Shown one piece after another: positions 1 to 8,872 of a stretch of 64,000 nucleotides of DNA (the first letter of the stretch is position 1; the number at the start of each line of letters is the position of its first letter). The notes beneath the pieces were generated by a model. The model made no database searches. It was given only the letters and a program-made list of their open reading frames with translations, and had not been told where the DNA came from. The stretch spans positions 186,001 to 250,000 of the forward strand of contig JAQXEG010000009.1 of the NCBI GenBank assembly GCA_029250945.1, given 5' to 3'. Position numbers and translations under genes: made by a program. Source of the stretch: Yoonia sp. (GTDB taxonomy: Bacteria > Pseudomonadota > Alphaproteobacteria > Rhodobacterales > Rhodobacteraceae).

Positions 1-2
1 GC

Positions 3-47
3 GCCGCCGCACTGCGATTGATGGAAGTCGTCGATTTCGACGGGTAA
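3..47 (+). CDS. C-terminal end of an unidentified gene (partial)
   Basis: One frame is open from the window edge to a TAA stop, giving 14 residues that end in EVVDFDG. The gene begins outside the window and too little remains to assign a family. A Rhodobacterales-type intergenic stretch follows (CCTCCGAGGTATTTTT), as is often seen after stop codons in this group, which supports a real gene end here. It converges on the ABC-F gene. Confidence 0.4.
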   Translation, partial: AAALRLMEVVDFDG

Positions 48-117
48 ACGGGGCGCTGCCCCCAGCCTACGGCCTCCTCCGAGGTATTTTTAGCAAATAG
101 AAGGAGGGCCGGTTCGC

Positions 118-1932
118 TTATGAGTCGGCCTTTTCCTCGAGCGTGAGCCATTCTTCTTCGGCGTCTTGCAGGGCCGTTTGGCGGGCGACCAGTGCGTCGC
201 TTACCTTTTGGAACTTGGCCGGTTGGCTGGTGAAAAGATCAGGATCAGATAGCAGAATTTCGAGTTTTGCGATCTCATCCGTCAGTTTTTCCATGACGTC
301 TGGCAATTCCTCTAACCGGTGTTTTTCCGTAAACGAAAGTGCGGTTTTGCGAGCGACGGGTGCCGCCTGTTTGCCACCCTTTGACAGTTGTTTGCCCACG
401 GATTTCGGGGCTTCGGGCGTATCGGCGCGACGTTGGCTGCGGTAATCGGTCCAGCCGCCAGCATAGGCCACAACCTGACCGTTGCCTTCCATCGCGATGG
501 TCGTTGTCGCCACGCGGTCAAGGAAATCACGGTCGTGGCTGACTAGCATTACGGTGCCATCGTAGTCACCCAGGATGTCCTGCAACAGATCAAGCGTTTC
601 GATGTCCAGATCATTGGTTGGTTCGTCCAAGACAAGCACATTGCTTTCGCGGGCCATAAGGCGGGCGAGCAGTAATCGCGCCTTTTCGCCACCAGACAGT
701 GACCGCACGGGTGCGCGGGCCTGCGCCTCGTCAAACAGGAATTCCTTGAGGTAGCCGACAACGTGCTTGGGCGCACCGCGCACCATGATCTGATCGGATT
801 TTCCCGACACCCCCAAGACCGGATCACTGGCAAGGTTTTCCCAAAGCGTCATATTGGGATCAAGTGCGGCGCGGGTTTGGTCAAACACAGCGATATCAAG
901 GTTTGTGCCAAGCTTGATGCTGCCTTTGTCTGGTTCAACTTTGCCCAGCAACATATTGAGAACAGTGGTTTTACCGACGCCGTTGGGACCAACAAACGCG
1001 ATCCTGTCACCGCGCTGTACGGTCAGGTCAAAGCCGCGCACAATCTGCTTGCCGTCATAGGATTTAGTCAGGCACATTGCCTCAACCACCTTTTTGCCGG
1101 ATGTCGAGCCGCCGTCAAAGGCCATAGCCGCGGTGCCCTGCCGTTTGATCTGCCCCGCCTTTTCGGCACGCAATTCGGCCAGCGCACGCACGCGTCCTTG
1201 GTTGCGTTTGCGGCGTGCGGAAATACCTTCGACGGCCCAACGCGCCTCTGCCTTGATTTTGCGGTTCAGCTTGTGGCGCTGCTGGTCTTCTTCTTCCCAC
1301 AGCTTGTCGCGCCATTCCTCGAACCCGTCAAAACCCTGTTCGGCGCGGCGCACCTCGCCACGGTCAATCCACAGGGTGGCACGGGTCAGATTGCGCAAGA
1401 ATGCACGGTCGTGGCTGATCAGCACAAATGCGGCGCGTGTGGATTTTAGTTCTTCTTCGAGCCACGCAATCGCTTCGATATCCAAATGGTTTGTCGGCTC
1501 GTCGAGCAGCATCAATTCGGGGGCTTCGGCCATCAATTTGGCCAGTGCCGCGCGGCGCCGTTCCCCGCCCGATGCCGTTTTAGGGTCGCCAGACGGGTCG
1601 AATTTCAGCCCGTCGGCCACCATATCAACACGGTAGGCTTCCTCTGGTGGCAGGCCGCTGGCGGCGTAATCACCCAGTGTGGCGAAGCCTTCCATCGTAG
1701 GTTCCTGCTCCATATAGCCCACGCTGACGCCGGGGGATGCGACGCGCGCGCCGCTATCGGCCTCAACCAAGCCGGCCATCACCTTCATCAAGGTGGATTT
1801 GCCAGACCCGTTGCGCCCGACCAGTGCAACACGGTCACCCGGTTGCACGACCAAGGACAGGTCTTCGAATACAGGATCACCGCCAAATGTCAGGCCGATG
1901 TCGGAAAGCTGGAGTAAGGGTGCGCGTGCCAT
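118..1932 (-). CDS. ABC-F family ATP-binding protein (Uup-like)
   Basis: This is a soluble protein with two ABC ATPase domains in tandem and no membrane segments, as in the ABC-F family, whose members act on ribosomes or nucleic acids rather than in transport. The first domain shows Walker A GRNGSGKST (39-47), signature SGGERRR (121-127) and Walker B LMLLDEPTNHLD (140-151). The second has GPNGVGKTT, LSGGEKAR and VLVLDEPTNDLD. The last ~80 residues are charged and probably a coiled coil, as in Uup, which is known to bind DNA or ribosomes. The length of 604 aa is normal. The family is certain; the exact subfamily is inferred. Confidence 0.93.
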   Translation of the reverse strand: MARAPLLQLSDIGLTFGGDPVFEDLSLVVQPGDRVALVGRNGSGKSTLMKVMAGLVEADSGARVASPGVSVGYMEQEPTMEGFATLGDYAASGLPPEEAYRVDMVADGLKFDPSGDPKTASGGERRRAALAKLMAEAPELMLLDEPTNHLDIEAIAWLEEELKSTRAAFVLISHDRAFLRNLTRATLWIDRGEVRRAEQGFDGFEEWRDKLWEEEDQQRHKLNRKIKAEARWAVEGISARRKRNQGRVRALAELRAEKAGQIKRQGTAAMAFDGGSTSGKKVVEAMCLTKSYDGKQIVRGFDLTVQRGDRIAFVGPNGVGKTTVLNMLLGKVEPDKGSIKLGTNLDIAVFDQTRAALDPNMTLWENLASDPVLGVSGKSDQIMVRGAPKHVVGYLKEFLFDEAQARAPVRSLSGGEKARLLLARLMARESNVLVLDEPTNDLDIETLDLLQDILGDYDGTVMLVSHDRDFLDRVATTTIAMEGNGQVVAYAGGWTDYRSQRRADTPEAPKSVGKQLSKGGKQAAPVARKTALSFTEKHRLEELPDVMEKLTDEIAKLEILLSDPDLFTSQPAKFQKVSDALVARQTALQDAEEEWLTLEEKADS

Positions 1933-1937
1933 GACGG

Positions 1938-2669
1938 TCAGCTATGGTGCGCAGTCGCAATGTGCAAGCCCTTGGCAAGGCTGCGCAACGACTTCGCCCG
2001 CGCGGGCGGGATTTCAGCGATGTCGAGACCGGCGAAAACCAGAACCGTTCCGAGGTCGTGATCAATGATCGCATCCGCGCCAACATAGCCGCCCATGCCA
2101 AGATACGACCGCAGAAGTGGCGGCAACTGCGCTTGCGCCAGCTTGCGATCAATTGCAGATGATGAAATTGCCGATAAAGGATTTGAATCAATATCTTGTG
2201 GCGCGATATGCATGTTCGATACATGGCCTGCAGCCAGAAGGCCGAATGCATCCGCGTAAGCATTCGGGTCAGTTCCCGCAAAGCTCGCGCAGCCGAAAAG
2301 ATGGCTGATCCCATGTGCTGTGACCCACGCGGTCAAGGCGCCCCACGCAAGGCGCAGGATGTCGGCGGAAAATGCATCCGCGCGAATGCAAAATCGCCCA
2401 ACTTCCAAGGATGGTCCATCAAACGGCCCGAAATCATAAAATCCGCCCGTATATGACGCCGTGACATCGGCATGCGGCGCAAACACCCGAAGCCGCATCG
2501 TACACAATAGCTTCGCCCCCCGCATGATCATCACGTGAGATGATACATCGTCATATGCGCTCCGATCCACGCCCGCAGTGCCGCGAAAACACATATGGCG
2601 AAGCGTCTGGCACGCCAGCACATCAGCGGCATCGGCCGCCGTACGACAGGTAATTGCGGTGGATGTCAT
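1938..2669 (-). CDS. olsB: OlsB-like GNAT acyltransferase
   Basis: The protein of about 243 aa resembles the ornithine-lipid N-acyltransferase (OlsB/hemolysin-like) group, which moves a 3-hydroxyacyl chain from ACP to ornithine as the first step of ornithine-lipid synthesis. Supporting stretches are the N-terminal QTLRHMCFRG segment, LEVGRFCI, and the GLLAAGHVSNMHI region. The frame is open 62 codons further upstream, but that part overlaps the msrB promoter and its start; the paired ATGs at 2672/2669 match where the family begins. It is divergent from msrB. Substrate specificity is inferred. Confidence 0.75.
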   Translation of the reverse strand: MTSTAITCRTAADAADVLACQTLRHMCFRGTAGVDRSAYDDVSSHVMIMRGAKLLCTMRLRVFAPHADVTASYTGGFYDFGPFDGPSLEVGRFCIRADAFSADILRLAWGALTAWVTAHGISHLFGCASFAGTDPNAYADAFGLLAAGHVSNMHIAPQDIDSNPLSAISSSAIDRKLAQAQLPPLLRSYLGMGGYVGADAIIDHDLGTVLVFAGLDIAEIPPARAKSLRSLAKGLHIATAHHS

Positions 2670-2741
2670 CATGCCCTTGCGTCTTGGCGTTTCAATGACC
2701 TGCACTATATCAAACGTGCACAGGCACAAAGGAAATATATC

Positions 2742-3137
2742 ATGGATAAAATCATCAAATCCGACGCAGAATGGCGCGAACAGCTGCCCCCCCAAGTCTA
2801 TGACGTAATGCGTAAGCATGGCACGGAACGGGCGGGCACCCATGATAATTTCCCGCATGACGCTGGTACATTCATGTGTGCGGGCTGCGGTGCGCCGTTG
2901 TTTGAACAGGCCACAAAATTCGAAAGCGGCACGGGCTGGCCGTCATTCTATGCGCCGATTGACGGCGATATGGTCGGTGAGAGCATCGACCGCAAATTTT
3001 TCATGAAACGCACAGAGGTCCATTGCAACCGCTGTGACGGCCACTTGGGTCACGTGTTCCCGGATGGCCCTGCGCCAACAGGCTTGCGGTATTGTATCAA
3101 TGGTGTCGCGTTACAGTTCGAGCCAGAGGACGATTAA
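2742..3137 (+). CDS. msrB: Peptide-methionine (R)-S-oxide reductase
   Basis: MsrB reduces methionine-R-sulfoxide in proteins, a repair step after oxidative damage in the cytosol. The protein has 131 aa. Zinc-binding pairs are C46/C49 (CAGC) and C95/C98 (CNRC), and the catalytic Cys is C118 in RYCING. GTGWPSF (63-69) is the usual substrate-pocket motif. The start at 2742 has AAAGGA eight bases upstream and fits the family; the longer open frame from 2595 runs through the divergent olsB start and is not used. The 3' end overlaps bamE by 4 bp, convergently. Confidence 0.95.
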   Translation: MDKIIKSDAEWREQLPPQVYDVMRKHGTERAGTHDNFPHDAGTFMCAGCGAPLFEQATKFESGTGWPSFYAPIDGDMVGESIDRKFFMKRTEVHCNRCDGHLGHVFPDGPAPTGLRYCINGVALQFEPEDD

Positions 3138-3598
3138 CCGCCACCAAGGAAATCGCCCGCGTTGATTTGGCCGATGCTGCTCAGCAGTTGGCGCACAAAT
3201 GTGGAATCGCGCACCGAATTGTCGGTCACGCGGCGCGACAGCTCGACCACTTGGCCGTCTTGCAGGCCGAACCGCTGGATGTTGCTTACCAACCCAGCCT
3301 CATCAAAGCTGACCCGCAGGACGTTGCGATCGAATTCTACTGGCGCCATGGCACCAAAATGGCGGAACTTGCTAGAGACGTAATAAAACGCGTTATCGCC
3401 CACCACGCCTTGTGATGTGGGCGGTCCGGCGATCGTGCGCACGGTTTCGCGCATTGCCTCACCCAGGACAATTTGGTCGAGGTCTTCTGCCGCAGGAATA
3501 TAGCCGTGGTTGCGGATAATCGGCGTACACGCCACAGCAATGGACAAGCCTGCGACTGCGATCACCGCCCGTGCGGATGTGAATGCCTTGCTGCCCAT
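3134..3598 (-). CDS. bamE: Outer-membrane assembly lipoprotein BamE/SmpA family
   Basis: BamE is a small lipoprotein of the BAM complex, which inserts beta-barrel proteins into the outer membrane. The 154-aa protein has a basic N-terminus, a hydrophobic stretch and a possible lipobox ending at C24 (IAVAC). The following HGYIPAAEDLDQI and the (S/G)-x-P turn at GPPTSQGVVGDNAFYYVS match the SmpA/OmlA domain. It is transcribed alone and diverges from the YceD-rpmF-plsX group. Confidence 0.85.
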   Translation of the reverse strand: MGSKAFTSARAVIAVAGLSIAVACTPIIRNHGYIPAAEDLDQIVLGEAMRETVRTIAGPPTSQGVVGDNAFYYVSSKFRHFGAMAPVEFDRNVLRVSFDEAGLVSNIQRFGLQDGQVVELSRRVTDNSVRDSTFVRQLLSSIGQINAGDFLGGG

Positions 3599-3670
3599 GG
3601 GACTGCCCCCTTGCCTTGGTGCGTTATGCCTTTTATCCCCACTACATCATGCACGCCCCCCTTATCAAGA

Positions 3671-4237
3671 ATGGAAGCACCATTGGTTGACCTGCCAACA
3701 CAGCTGATCCGCCTAAGCGATCTGTCGAACAAGCGGAATACGGACTTTGCCGTGGAACCTGACGCCGTTCAATCCAAGGCGATTGCAGACGCTTTGAGCA
3801 TTCTTGCCGTGAAAAAGCTGCGGTTTACGGGGGCATTCACGCCATTGGGGCGGACCGATTGGGAATTGACCGGTAAATTGGGTGCCACCGTGCAACAGGC
3901 CTGCGTTATCACGCTCGAACCTGTGACGACCCGCATCGATGAACCCGTGGTCCGGCGGTATATCGCCAATTTCGAAGAAACCGATGAGGAAGAAATCGAA
4001 ATGACCGCGGATGAGAATACCGAAAGCCTGCCAACAACCTTGGATGTGGCCGCCGTTATGATCGAGGCGCTATCGCTCGCCCTGCCTCCGTTTCCGCGCA
4101 AAGACGGTGCCGCATTGGGCGAAGCGGTGTTCGCAGACAAGAATGTGGCCCCGATGACGGATGAAGATGCCAAACCTTTTGCCGGACTTGGGGCGCTACG
4201 CGATGCCCTGCAAAACAAGGGCGACGCCGACAGCTAG
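3671..4237 (+). CDS. YceD family protein (DUF177)
   Basis: YceD/DUF177 proteins are found directly before rpmF across bacteria; in plants and E. coli they are linked to 23S rRNA accumulation. This one has about 188 aa and carries the acidic middle (EETDEEEIEM) and the late LDVAAVMIEALSLALPPFPR stretch typical of the family, although the usual cysteines are not evident. The start ATG at 3671 has no strong Shine-Dalgarno; an in-frame ATG at 3626 is an alternative. The gene leads into rpmF after about 150 bp. Confidence 0.8.
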   Translation: MEAPLVDLPTQLIRLSDLSNKRNTDFAVEPDAVQSKAIADALSILAVKKLRFTGAFTPLGRTDWELTGKLGATVQQACVITLEPVTTRIDEPVVRRYIANFEETDEEEIEMTADENTESLPTTLDVAAVMIEALSLALPPFPRKDGAALGEAVFADKNVAPMTDEDAKPFAGLGALRDALQNKGDADS

Positions 4238-4390
4238 CCCGCCACACAAAAAAGGTTGCGCAATTGCATTTTCGCAGTATGTTCGCGACCTCTTTTACTT
4301 CCGGTCTCGACAAGGCTGTTCCAATCGCTTAGGACGCCTAAAAGACTGAATCACACGGGCCATGAGCGCCCATAATCATAGGGTTGAGAC

Positions 4391-4594
4391 ATGGCCGTCC
4401 AGCAGAACAAAGTATCCAAATCCCGCCGCAATAACCGTCGTGCGCACGACAGCCTTATTGCAGCGAACCCAAACGAATGTGAAAACTGCGGCGAGCTGAA
4501 GCGCCCGCACCACATTTGCCCGTCTTGCAACCACTACGCAGCACGCGAAGTGATCGCATCTGCGGACGTAGAACTGGACGACGACGCAGCATAA
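4391..4594 (+). CDS. rpmF: 50S ribosomal protein L32
   Basis: The 67-aa protein is L32 of the large ribosomal subunit. It begins [20 protein letters not shown] and has two Cys pairs, C30-x2-C33 and C43-x2-C46, so it is the zinc-ribbon form. It stands at the head of the rpmF-plsX-fabH-ihfA-merR string, an arrangement well known in alphaproteobacteria that ties translation to lipid synthesis. plsX starts 16 bp after its stop. Confidence 0.97.
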   Translation: MAVQQNKVSKSRRNNRRAHDSLIAANPNECENCGELKRPHHICPSCNHYAAREVIASADVELDDDAA

Positions 4595-4610
4595 GCTGTA
4601 AGTTAATTCC

Positions 4611-5711
4611 ATGACCCAAGCGCAGACGGATCAGGCGGCCAAAACCGCACATATTATATCCGTCGACGCAATGGGCGGCGATAAAGGGCCCGCGACTGTT
4701 GTCACGGGCCTTTCGACGTTTCTACAACAAGCGCCCGATGCACGTGCCATTCTGCATGGCCCCCGCGATGTGCTGGCACCCATGCTGGAAAAACGCCGGA
4801 TCGCCGACCGGGTTGAAATTTGGGATGCCGCTGAAGTCGTTGAAATGACTGATAAACCCAGCCACGTTCTGCGCCACGGCAAAAAGACATCCATGTGGTC
4901 CGCGGTCGAGGCCGTGCGCGATGGGTCCGCCGCAGTTGCCGTGTCCTGCGGCAATACCGGCGGTCTGATGGCTATCTCAATGCTGCGCTTGCGCAAGGCC
5001 GAGGGCGTCAATCGCCCCGCAATTGCCTGCCTGTGGCCGTCGCGCAATGCGGCCGGTTTCAACGTGATGCTGGATGCCGGTGCTGATATCCGCGCCGACC
5101 AAGATGACCTGCTGACATATGCCCTGATGGGGGCGTCTTATGCGCGCAACGGGCTCGACCTGCCTCGCCCCCGCATTGGCTTGTTGAATGTCGGGACCGA
5201 AGAACACAAAGGGCGCGCTGAACTGAAGGTTGCCCATGAAATGATCGGTCAGGCGGCTGACAAAGGCGACTATGAATTCGTGGGATTCGTTGAAGGCGGC
5301 GATCTGCCATCGAACCGCGTTGACGTCATCGTCACCGATGGGTTCACTGGCAATGTAGCGCTGAAAACCGGCGAAGGCACTGCGAATCTGATTTCTGACC
5401 TGTTGCGGGAATCACTGATGAGAACGCCCTTGTCCATGTTGGGCGCCCTGTTTGCCCGCGGATCCTTGGGTCGTTTGCGCAAACGAATTGATCCGCGCCG
5501 CGTCAATGGCGGTGTTTTCCTTGGCCTGAACCAGACCGTCATCAAAAGCCACGGCAGCGCAGATGCCACGGGCGTTGCGGCGGCGATCAACCTTGCCTAC
5601 CGGCTGGCGCAGTCTGGCTTTTCAGACAAACTTGCCGCACGGGTTGCATCTGCGGCGGCGCTTGCGCAAGATACGAGTCAAGAAGGCTCTAATACCAAAA
5701 CGGATGGTTAA
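4611..5711 (+). CDS. plsX: Phosphate acyltransferase PlsX
   Basis: PlsX converts acyl-ACP and phosphate to acyl-phosphate, the donor used by PlsY for the first acylation of glycerol-3-phosphate. The 366-aa protein opens with a family-typical ISVDAMGGDKGP motif near residue 17 and shows SCGNTGGLMA and GLLNVGTEEHKG. The length is normal. It sits between rpmF and fabH with only 3 bp to fabH, so the two are co-transcribed and probably translationally coupled. Confidence 0.97.
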   Translation: MTQAQTDQAAKTAHIISVDAMGGDKGPATVVTGLSTFLQQAPDARAILHGPRDVLAPMLEKRRIADRVEIWDAAEVVEMTDKPSHVLRHGKKTSMWSAVEAVRDGSAAVAVSCGNTGGLMAISMLRLRKAEGVNRPAIACLWPSRNAAGFNVMLDAGADIRADQDDLLTYALMGASYARNGLDLPRPRIGLLNVGTEEHKGRAELKVAHEMIGQAADKGDYEFVGFVEGGDLPSNRVDVIVTDGFTGNVALKTGEGTANLISDLLRESLMRTPLSMLGALFARGSLGRLRKRIDPRRVNGGVFLGLNQTVIKSHGSADATGVAAAINLAYRLAQSGFSDKLAARVASAAALAQDTSQEGSNTKTDG

Positions 5712-5714
5712 AAT

Positions 5715-6686
5715 ATGACCCGTCGCGCAGTTGTCATCGGTGTTGGGCACTACCTGCCCGACCGTATCGTCCCGAACGCTGAATTTGAAAAAACCCTTGA
5801 TACGACCGACGAATGGATCAAGTCGCGATCCGGTATCGAGCGGCGTCATTTTGCAGCCCCCGGCCAGACAACATCCGACCTCGCCACTGAGGCTGCAAAT
5901 GCTGCGCTGAAGATGGCGGGACTGTCAGGCAACGACGTGGACGCGATTGTTCTGGCGACCTCTACGGCTGATCTGACATTTCCGTCTGCGGCCACAATGG
6001 TCCAAGCTAAAATCAGCAACACCAAGGGGTATGCCTTTGATATTCAAGCGGTTTGTGCTGGGTTTGCCTATGCTCTGACCAACGCAAACGCGCTAATCGT
6101 ATCGGGTCAAGCGGACCGTGTCCTAGTGATCGGGGCCGAAACATTCAGCCGCATTATGGACTGGACTGACCGGTCGACATGTGTGCTGTTTGGCGACGGC
6201 GCAGGCGCGCTTTTGCTTGAGGCGCAGACAGGCGAAGGCACCATAGACGACCGCGGTATTCTGTCCACAGACCTGAATTCCGACGGCAGCCACCGTGACC
6301 TTTTGTATGTCGACGGTGGTGTATCCACCCAATCCACTGGCGTGCTGAAGATGCAGGGCCAAGAGATTTTCAAACACGCCGTCGAAAAGCTGGCGCAAAC
6401 GGCACATACCGCCTTGGACAAGGTTGGGTTAGGTGCCGATGACGTCGACTGGGTCGTGCCACATCAGGCCAATATCCGGATCATCAAATCCACCGCGCGC
6501 AAGTTGGGCGTTGGGATGGACCGCGTCATTGTGACCGTTCAGGATCACGGCAACACCTCTGCCGCGTCGATCCCGCTGGCCTTGTCTGTCGGCGTCGCCA
6601 ATGGGCAAATCAAGCGCGGCGATCTGCTGGTCACAGAGGCGATTGGCGGCGGACTTGCATGGGGTGCGGTCGTTTTGCGCTGGTAA
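5715..6686 (+). CDS. fabH: Beta-ketoacyl-ACP synthase III
   Basis: FabH condenses acetyl-CoA (or another short acyl-CoA) with malonyl-ACP to start fatty acid synthesis. In the 323-aa protein the catalytic Cys is C114 (QAVCAGFAYA), the His lies in VVPHQANIRI, and the Asn in DHGNTSAAS, giving the usual Cys-His-Asn triad. It ends in LAWGAVVLRW, the normal C-terminus. It follows plsX by 3 bp and precedes ihfA. Confidence 0.97.
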   Translation: MTRRAVVIGVGHYLPDRIVPNAEFEKTLDTTDEWIKSRSGIERRHFAAPGQTTSDLATEAANAALKMAGLSGNDVDAIVLATSTADLTFPSAATMVQAKISNTKGYAFDIQAVCAGFAYALTNANALIVSGQADRVLVIGAETFSRIMDWTDRSTCVLFGDGAGALLLEAQTGEGTIDDRGILSTDLNSDGSHRDLLYVDGGVSTQSTGVLKMQGQEIFKHAVEKLAQTAHTALDKVGLGADDVDWVVPHQANIRIIKSTARKLGVGMDRVIVTVQDHGNTSAASIPLALSVGVANGQIKRGDLLVTEAIGGGLAWGAVVLRW

Positions 6687-6763
6687 GACCGCGCTGCAAC
6701 CCCTTGTTATTGACTCTGAAAACCTGATCCGCCAATGTTACCTGAATAAATATGGGGATGGAA

Positions 6764-7063
6764 ATGGCTGAAAAGACACTTACGCGCATGGATCTGGCCG
6801 ATGCCGTGCACAGTCAAGTTGGGTTATCACGCAACGAAAGCGCCGATCTGGTCGAAAGCGTGTTGGGGCACGTATCCGACGCATTGGTTGCTGGACAATC
6901 CGTGAAAATATCATCGTTCGGGACATTCTCGGTTCGTGAAAAGGCAGCCCGCGTGGGTCGCAACCCCAAAACAGGACAAGAAGTCCCCATTCATCCCCGG
7001 CGCGTTCTGACCTTCCGTCCGTCCCATTTAATGAAGGACCGCGTGGCCGCTGGTAACAAGTAA
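6764..7063 (+). CDS. ihfA: Integration host factor alpha subunit
   Basis: IhfA pairs with IhfB to make the DNA-bending protein IHF. The 99-aa form starts at [15 protein letters not shown]; an in-frame ATG four codons earlier is possible but is not supported by the family's N-terminus. The beta-arm core [12 protein letters not shown] and the following [11 protein letters not shown] match IhfA closely. It has a 77-bp gap after fabH and is followed by the merR gene after 12 bp. Confidence 0.95.
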   Translation: MAEKTLTRMDLADAVHSQVGLSRNESADLVESVLGHVSDALVAGQSVKISSFGTFSVREKAARVGRNPKTGQEVPIHPRRVLTFRPSHLMKDRVAAGNK

Positions 7064-7075
7064 GGACGAAGGCAT

Positions 7076-7582
7076 ATGGCAAAATCGCAATCCGCGTTCC
7101 GCACCATCAGCGAGGTGGCAGCGACGCTAGGTACGCCCACGCACGTCCTGCGGTTTTGGGAAAGCAAGTTCAGCCAGATCAAACCCGTCAAACGTGCGGG
7201 TGGACGGCGTTATTACCGGCCAGAGGACATTGACCTGCTTTCTGGCATCAAGACGCTGCTACATGATCAGGGCATGACCATCAAAGGCGCGCAAAAGCTG
7301 CTAAAAGAAAACGGTGTGAAGTATGTGATCGCCATTGGTGCGGACACCGCGCCTGTACCCGTTGCGGCGCCAAGCCCAGAGCCTGAGACCACCCCTGCCA
7401 TCAAAGTCGACAACATCGTGCCGCTACAACCCGTCGCACCGCAGCCTGCTGTAGTGAACTCGACGCGCGTACCGCTGCTTAATCAGATCGGGATGGCCAA
7501 AATACACAAGAACGCTGCCGAAATTCGCGCCGCTCTTGTCCAGTTGGAATCAATCCGCGACCGGATCGCACAATCGGTTTGA
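7076..7582 (+). CDS. MerR family transcriptional regulator
   Basis: The N-terminal ~75 residues form a MerR winged helix-turn-helix: [20 protein letters not shown], then [11 protein letters not shown], then the [12 protein letters not shown] wing. The C-terminal half is proline-rich and has no metal-binding cysteines, so it is not a metal sensor of the MerR/CueR kind. Genes of this type lie directly after ihfA in many roseobacters; their targets are unknown. Translation starts at the ATG after GGACGAAGG. It is the last gene before tRNA-Pro. Confidence 0.88.
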   Translation: MAKSQSAFRTISEVAATLGTPTHVLRFWESKFSQIKPVKRAGGRRYYRPEDIDLLSGIKTLLHDQGMTIKGAQKLLKENGVKYVIAIGADTAPVPVAAPSPEPETTPAIKVDNIVPLQPVAPQPAVVNSTRVPLLNQIGMAKIHKNAAEIRAALVQLESIRDRIAQSV

Positions 7583-7628
7583 TTTGCCCCTTGTCAGCCC
7601 CCTGAAATCAGATATGAACACGGCCAGT

Positions 7629-7705
7629 CGGGCTATAGCGCAGCCTGGTAGCGCGTCCGTCTGGGGGACGGAAGGTCGCAGGTTCGAGTCCTGCTAGCCC
7701 GACCA
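7629..7705 (+). tRNA. tRNA-Pro (anticodon GGG)
   Basis: A 77-nt cloverleaf can be drawn with the acceptor arms CGGGCTA/TAGCCCG, a D-arm with AGCGCAGCCTGGTAGCGC, an anticodon arm TCCGT-CTGGGGG-ACGGA (anticodon GGG, reading CCC and CCU), and a T-arm GCAGG-TTCGAGT-CCTGC. The CCA end is encoded. Confidence 0.97.
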
Positions 7706-7713
7706 AAACAACC

Positions 7714-7746
7714 GCCCGCTTGCGTTTTAGCGCAGCGGGCGTTTTT
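7714..7746 (+). terminator. Rho-independent terminator after tRNA-Pro
   Basis: The arms GCCCGCTTGCG and CGCAGCGGGC pair with one bulged T, around a short TTTTAG loop, and are followed by GTTTTTG. It starts nine bases after the tRNA and ends 23 bases before dcd. Confidence 0.85.
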
Positions 7747-7769
7747 GTATGAAAAAGGGGGGCGCTGAA

Positions 7770-8843
7770 ATGACGTCAGGTGTATTAGCGGATCATCAGA
7801 TCAGTGACATGATCAACAACGGTGCCATTGGTGCCTCTGTCCCGATCGAATCTGGTCAAATTCAGCCCGCATCCCTTGATCTGCGCCTTGGCGCGACTGC
7901 GTTCCGTGTGCGCGCGTCGTTTCTGGCCGGGCGTACCCGCACCGTGACCGAACGGCTCGCGGATTTTCAGATGCATGCGATTGATCTGACCCACGGCGCG
8001 GTGCTGGAAAAGGGCTGTGTTTACGTGGTCCCCTTGCTCGAATCGCTGTCCCTGCCCGAAGGGATGACTGCTGCAGCCTCAGCGAAATCATCAATCGGGC
8101 GGCTTGACCTGCTGACCCGTATCATCACCGATCAGGGCGTTGAATTTGACCGTGTCCCTGCGGGCTATACCGGGCCGCTTTACGTAGAGATTTGCCCGCG
8201 CTCGTTCTCTGTGGTCGCGCGTCAGGGGCAGATGCTCAATCAGATCATATTCCGCCAAGGTCAGACATTCATGTCCGACGATGACCTGCGCGCGCTACAT
8301 GCCGCGACCCCGATTGTGTCGGGCGACCCTGTTATTTCCGATGGTCTTGGCTTTTCTGTTGATCTGAAACCTCGTGAAGGCACGTTGGTCGGTTACCGCG
8401 CCAAGCCGCATACCGGCGTCATTGATCTGTCGAAACTGGCCCACTACGCCCCCGCCGATTATTGGGAAGAGGTCCATACATCTGACGGCTGGATTATTCT
8501 TGATCCCGGTGCGTTCTACATTCTGGTCAGCAGCGAAAGCATTGTGATCCCTCCAATGCAAGCCGCCGAAATGGCCCCTTATCTGGCGATGGTTGGTGAA
8601 TTTCGTGTGCATTACGCGGGCTTCTTTGATCCCGGTTTCGGCTATGCGGGCGCTGGCGGCACTGGATCGCGCGGCGTGCTAGAGGTCCGCTGCCACGAGG
8701 CACCGTTCGTTCTGGAACACGGACAAGTCGTTGGACGTTTGGTTTACGAACACATGAGCGCACTGCCGGATGCGCTCTATGGTGTTGACATTAAGTCGAA
8801 CTATCAAGGTCAGGGCCTTAAACTTTCCAAACATTTTAAGTGA
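7770..8843 (+). CDS. dcd: 2'-deoxycytidine 5'-triphosphate deaminase, double-domain form
   Basis: Dcd deaminates dCTP to dUTP, the main source of dTMP precursors in many proteobacteria. This 357-aa form is about twice the usual length and has two dUTPase-fold repeats: the first with SAKSSIGRLDLLTR and GYTGPLYVEICP, the second with FFDPGFGYAGAGGTGSRGVLEV. Such long forms are usual in Rhodobacterales. The start at 7770 was chosen because AAGGGGGG lies seven bases upstream; an ATG at 7749 sits in the terminator tail. Confidence 0.92.
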   Translation: MTSGVLADHQISDMINNGAIGASVPIESGQIQPASLDLRLGATAFRVRASFLAGRTRTVTERLADFQMHAIDLTHGAVLEKGCVYVVPLLESLSLPEGMTAAASAKSSIGRLDLLTRIITDQGVEFDRVPAGYTGPLYVEICPRSFSVVARQGQMLNQIIFRQGQTFMSDDDLRALHAATPIVSGDPVISDGLGFSVDLKPREGTLVGYRAKPHTGVIDLSKLAHYAPADYWEEVHTSDGWIILDPGAFYILVSSESIVIPPMQAAEMAPYLAMVGEFRVHYAGFFDPGFGYAGAGGTGSRGVLEVRCHEAPFVLEHGQVVGRLVYEHMSALPDALYGVDIKSNYQGQGLKLSKHFK

Positions 8844-8872
8844 GTAATCGGGCCACATCGGCCCATTACTTT
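8843..8872. terminator. Hairpin between convergent dcd and scpB
   Basis: The arms AGTAAT-c-GGGCC and GGCCC-ATTACT pair (one bulged C) around ACATC. It lies exactly between the two stop codons and probably serves both strands, although the T-tract is short. Confidence 0.55.

Noticed and set aside
7629..7746. tRNA gene as an integration site for a mobile element
   Set aside because: Its own terminator and dcd follow directly, with no partial repeat of the tRNA 3' end or integrase nearby.
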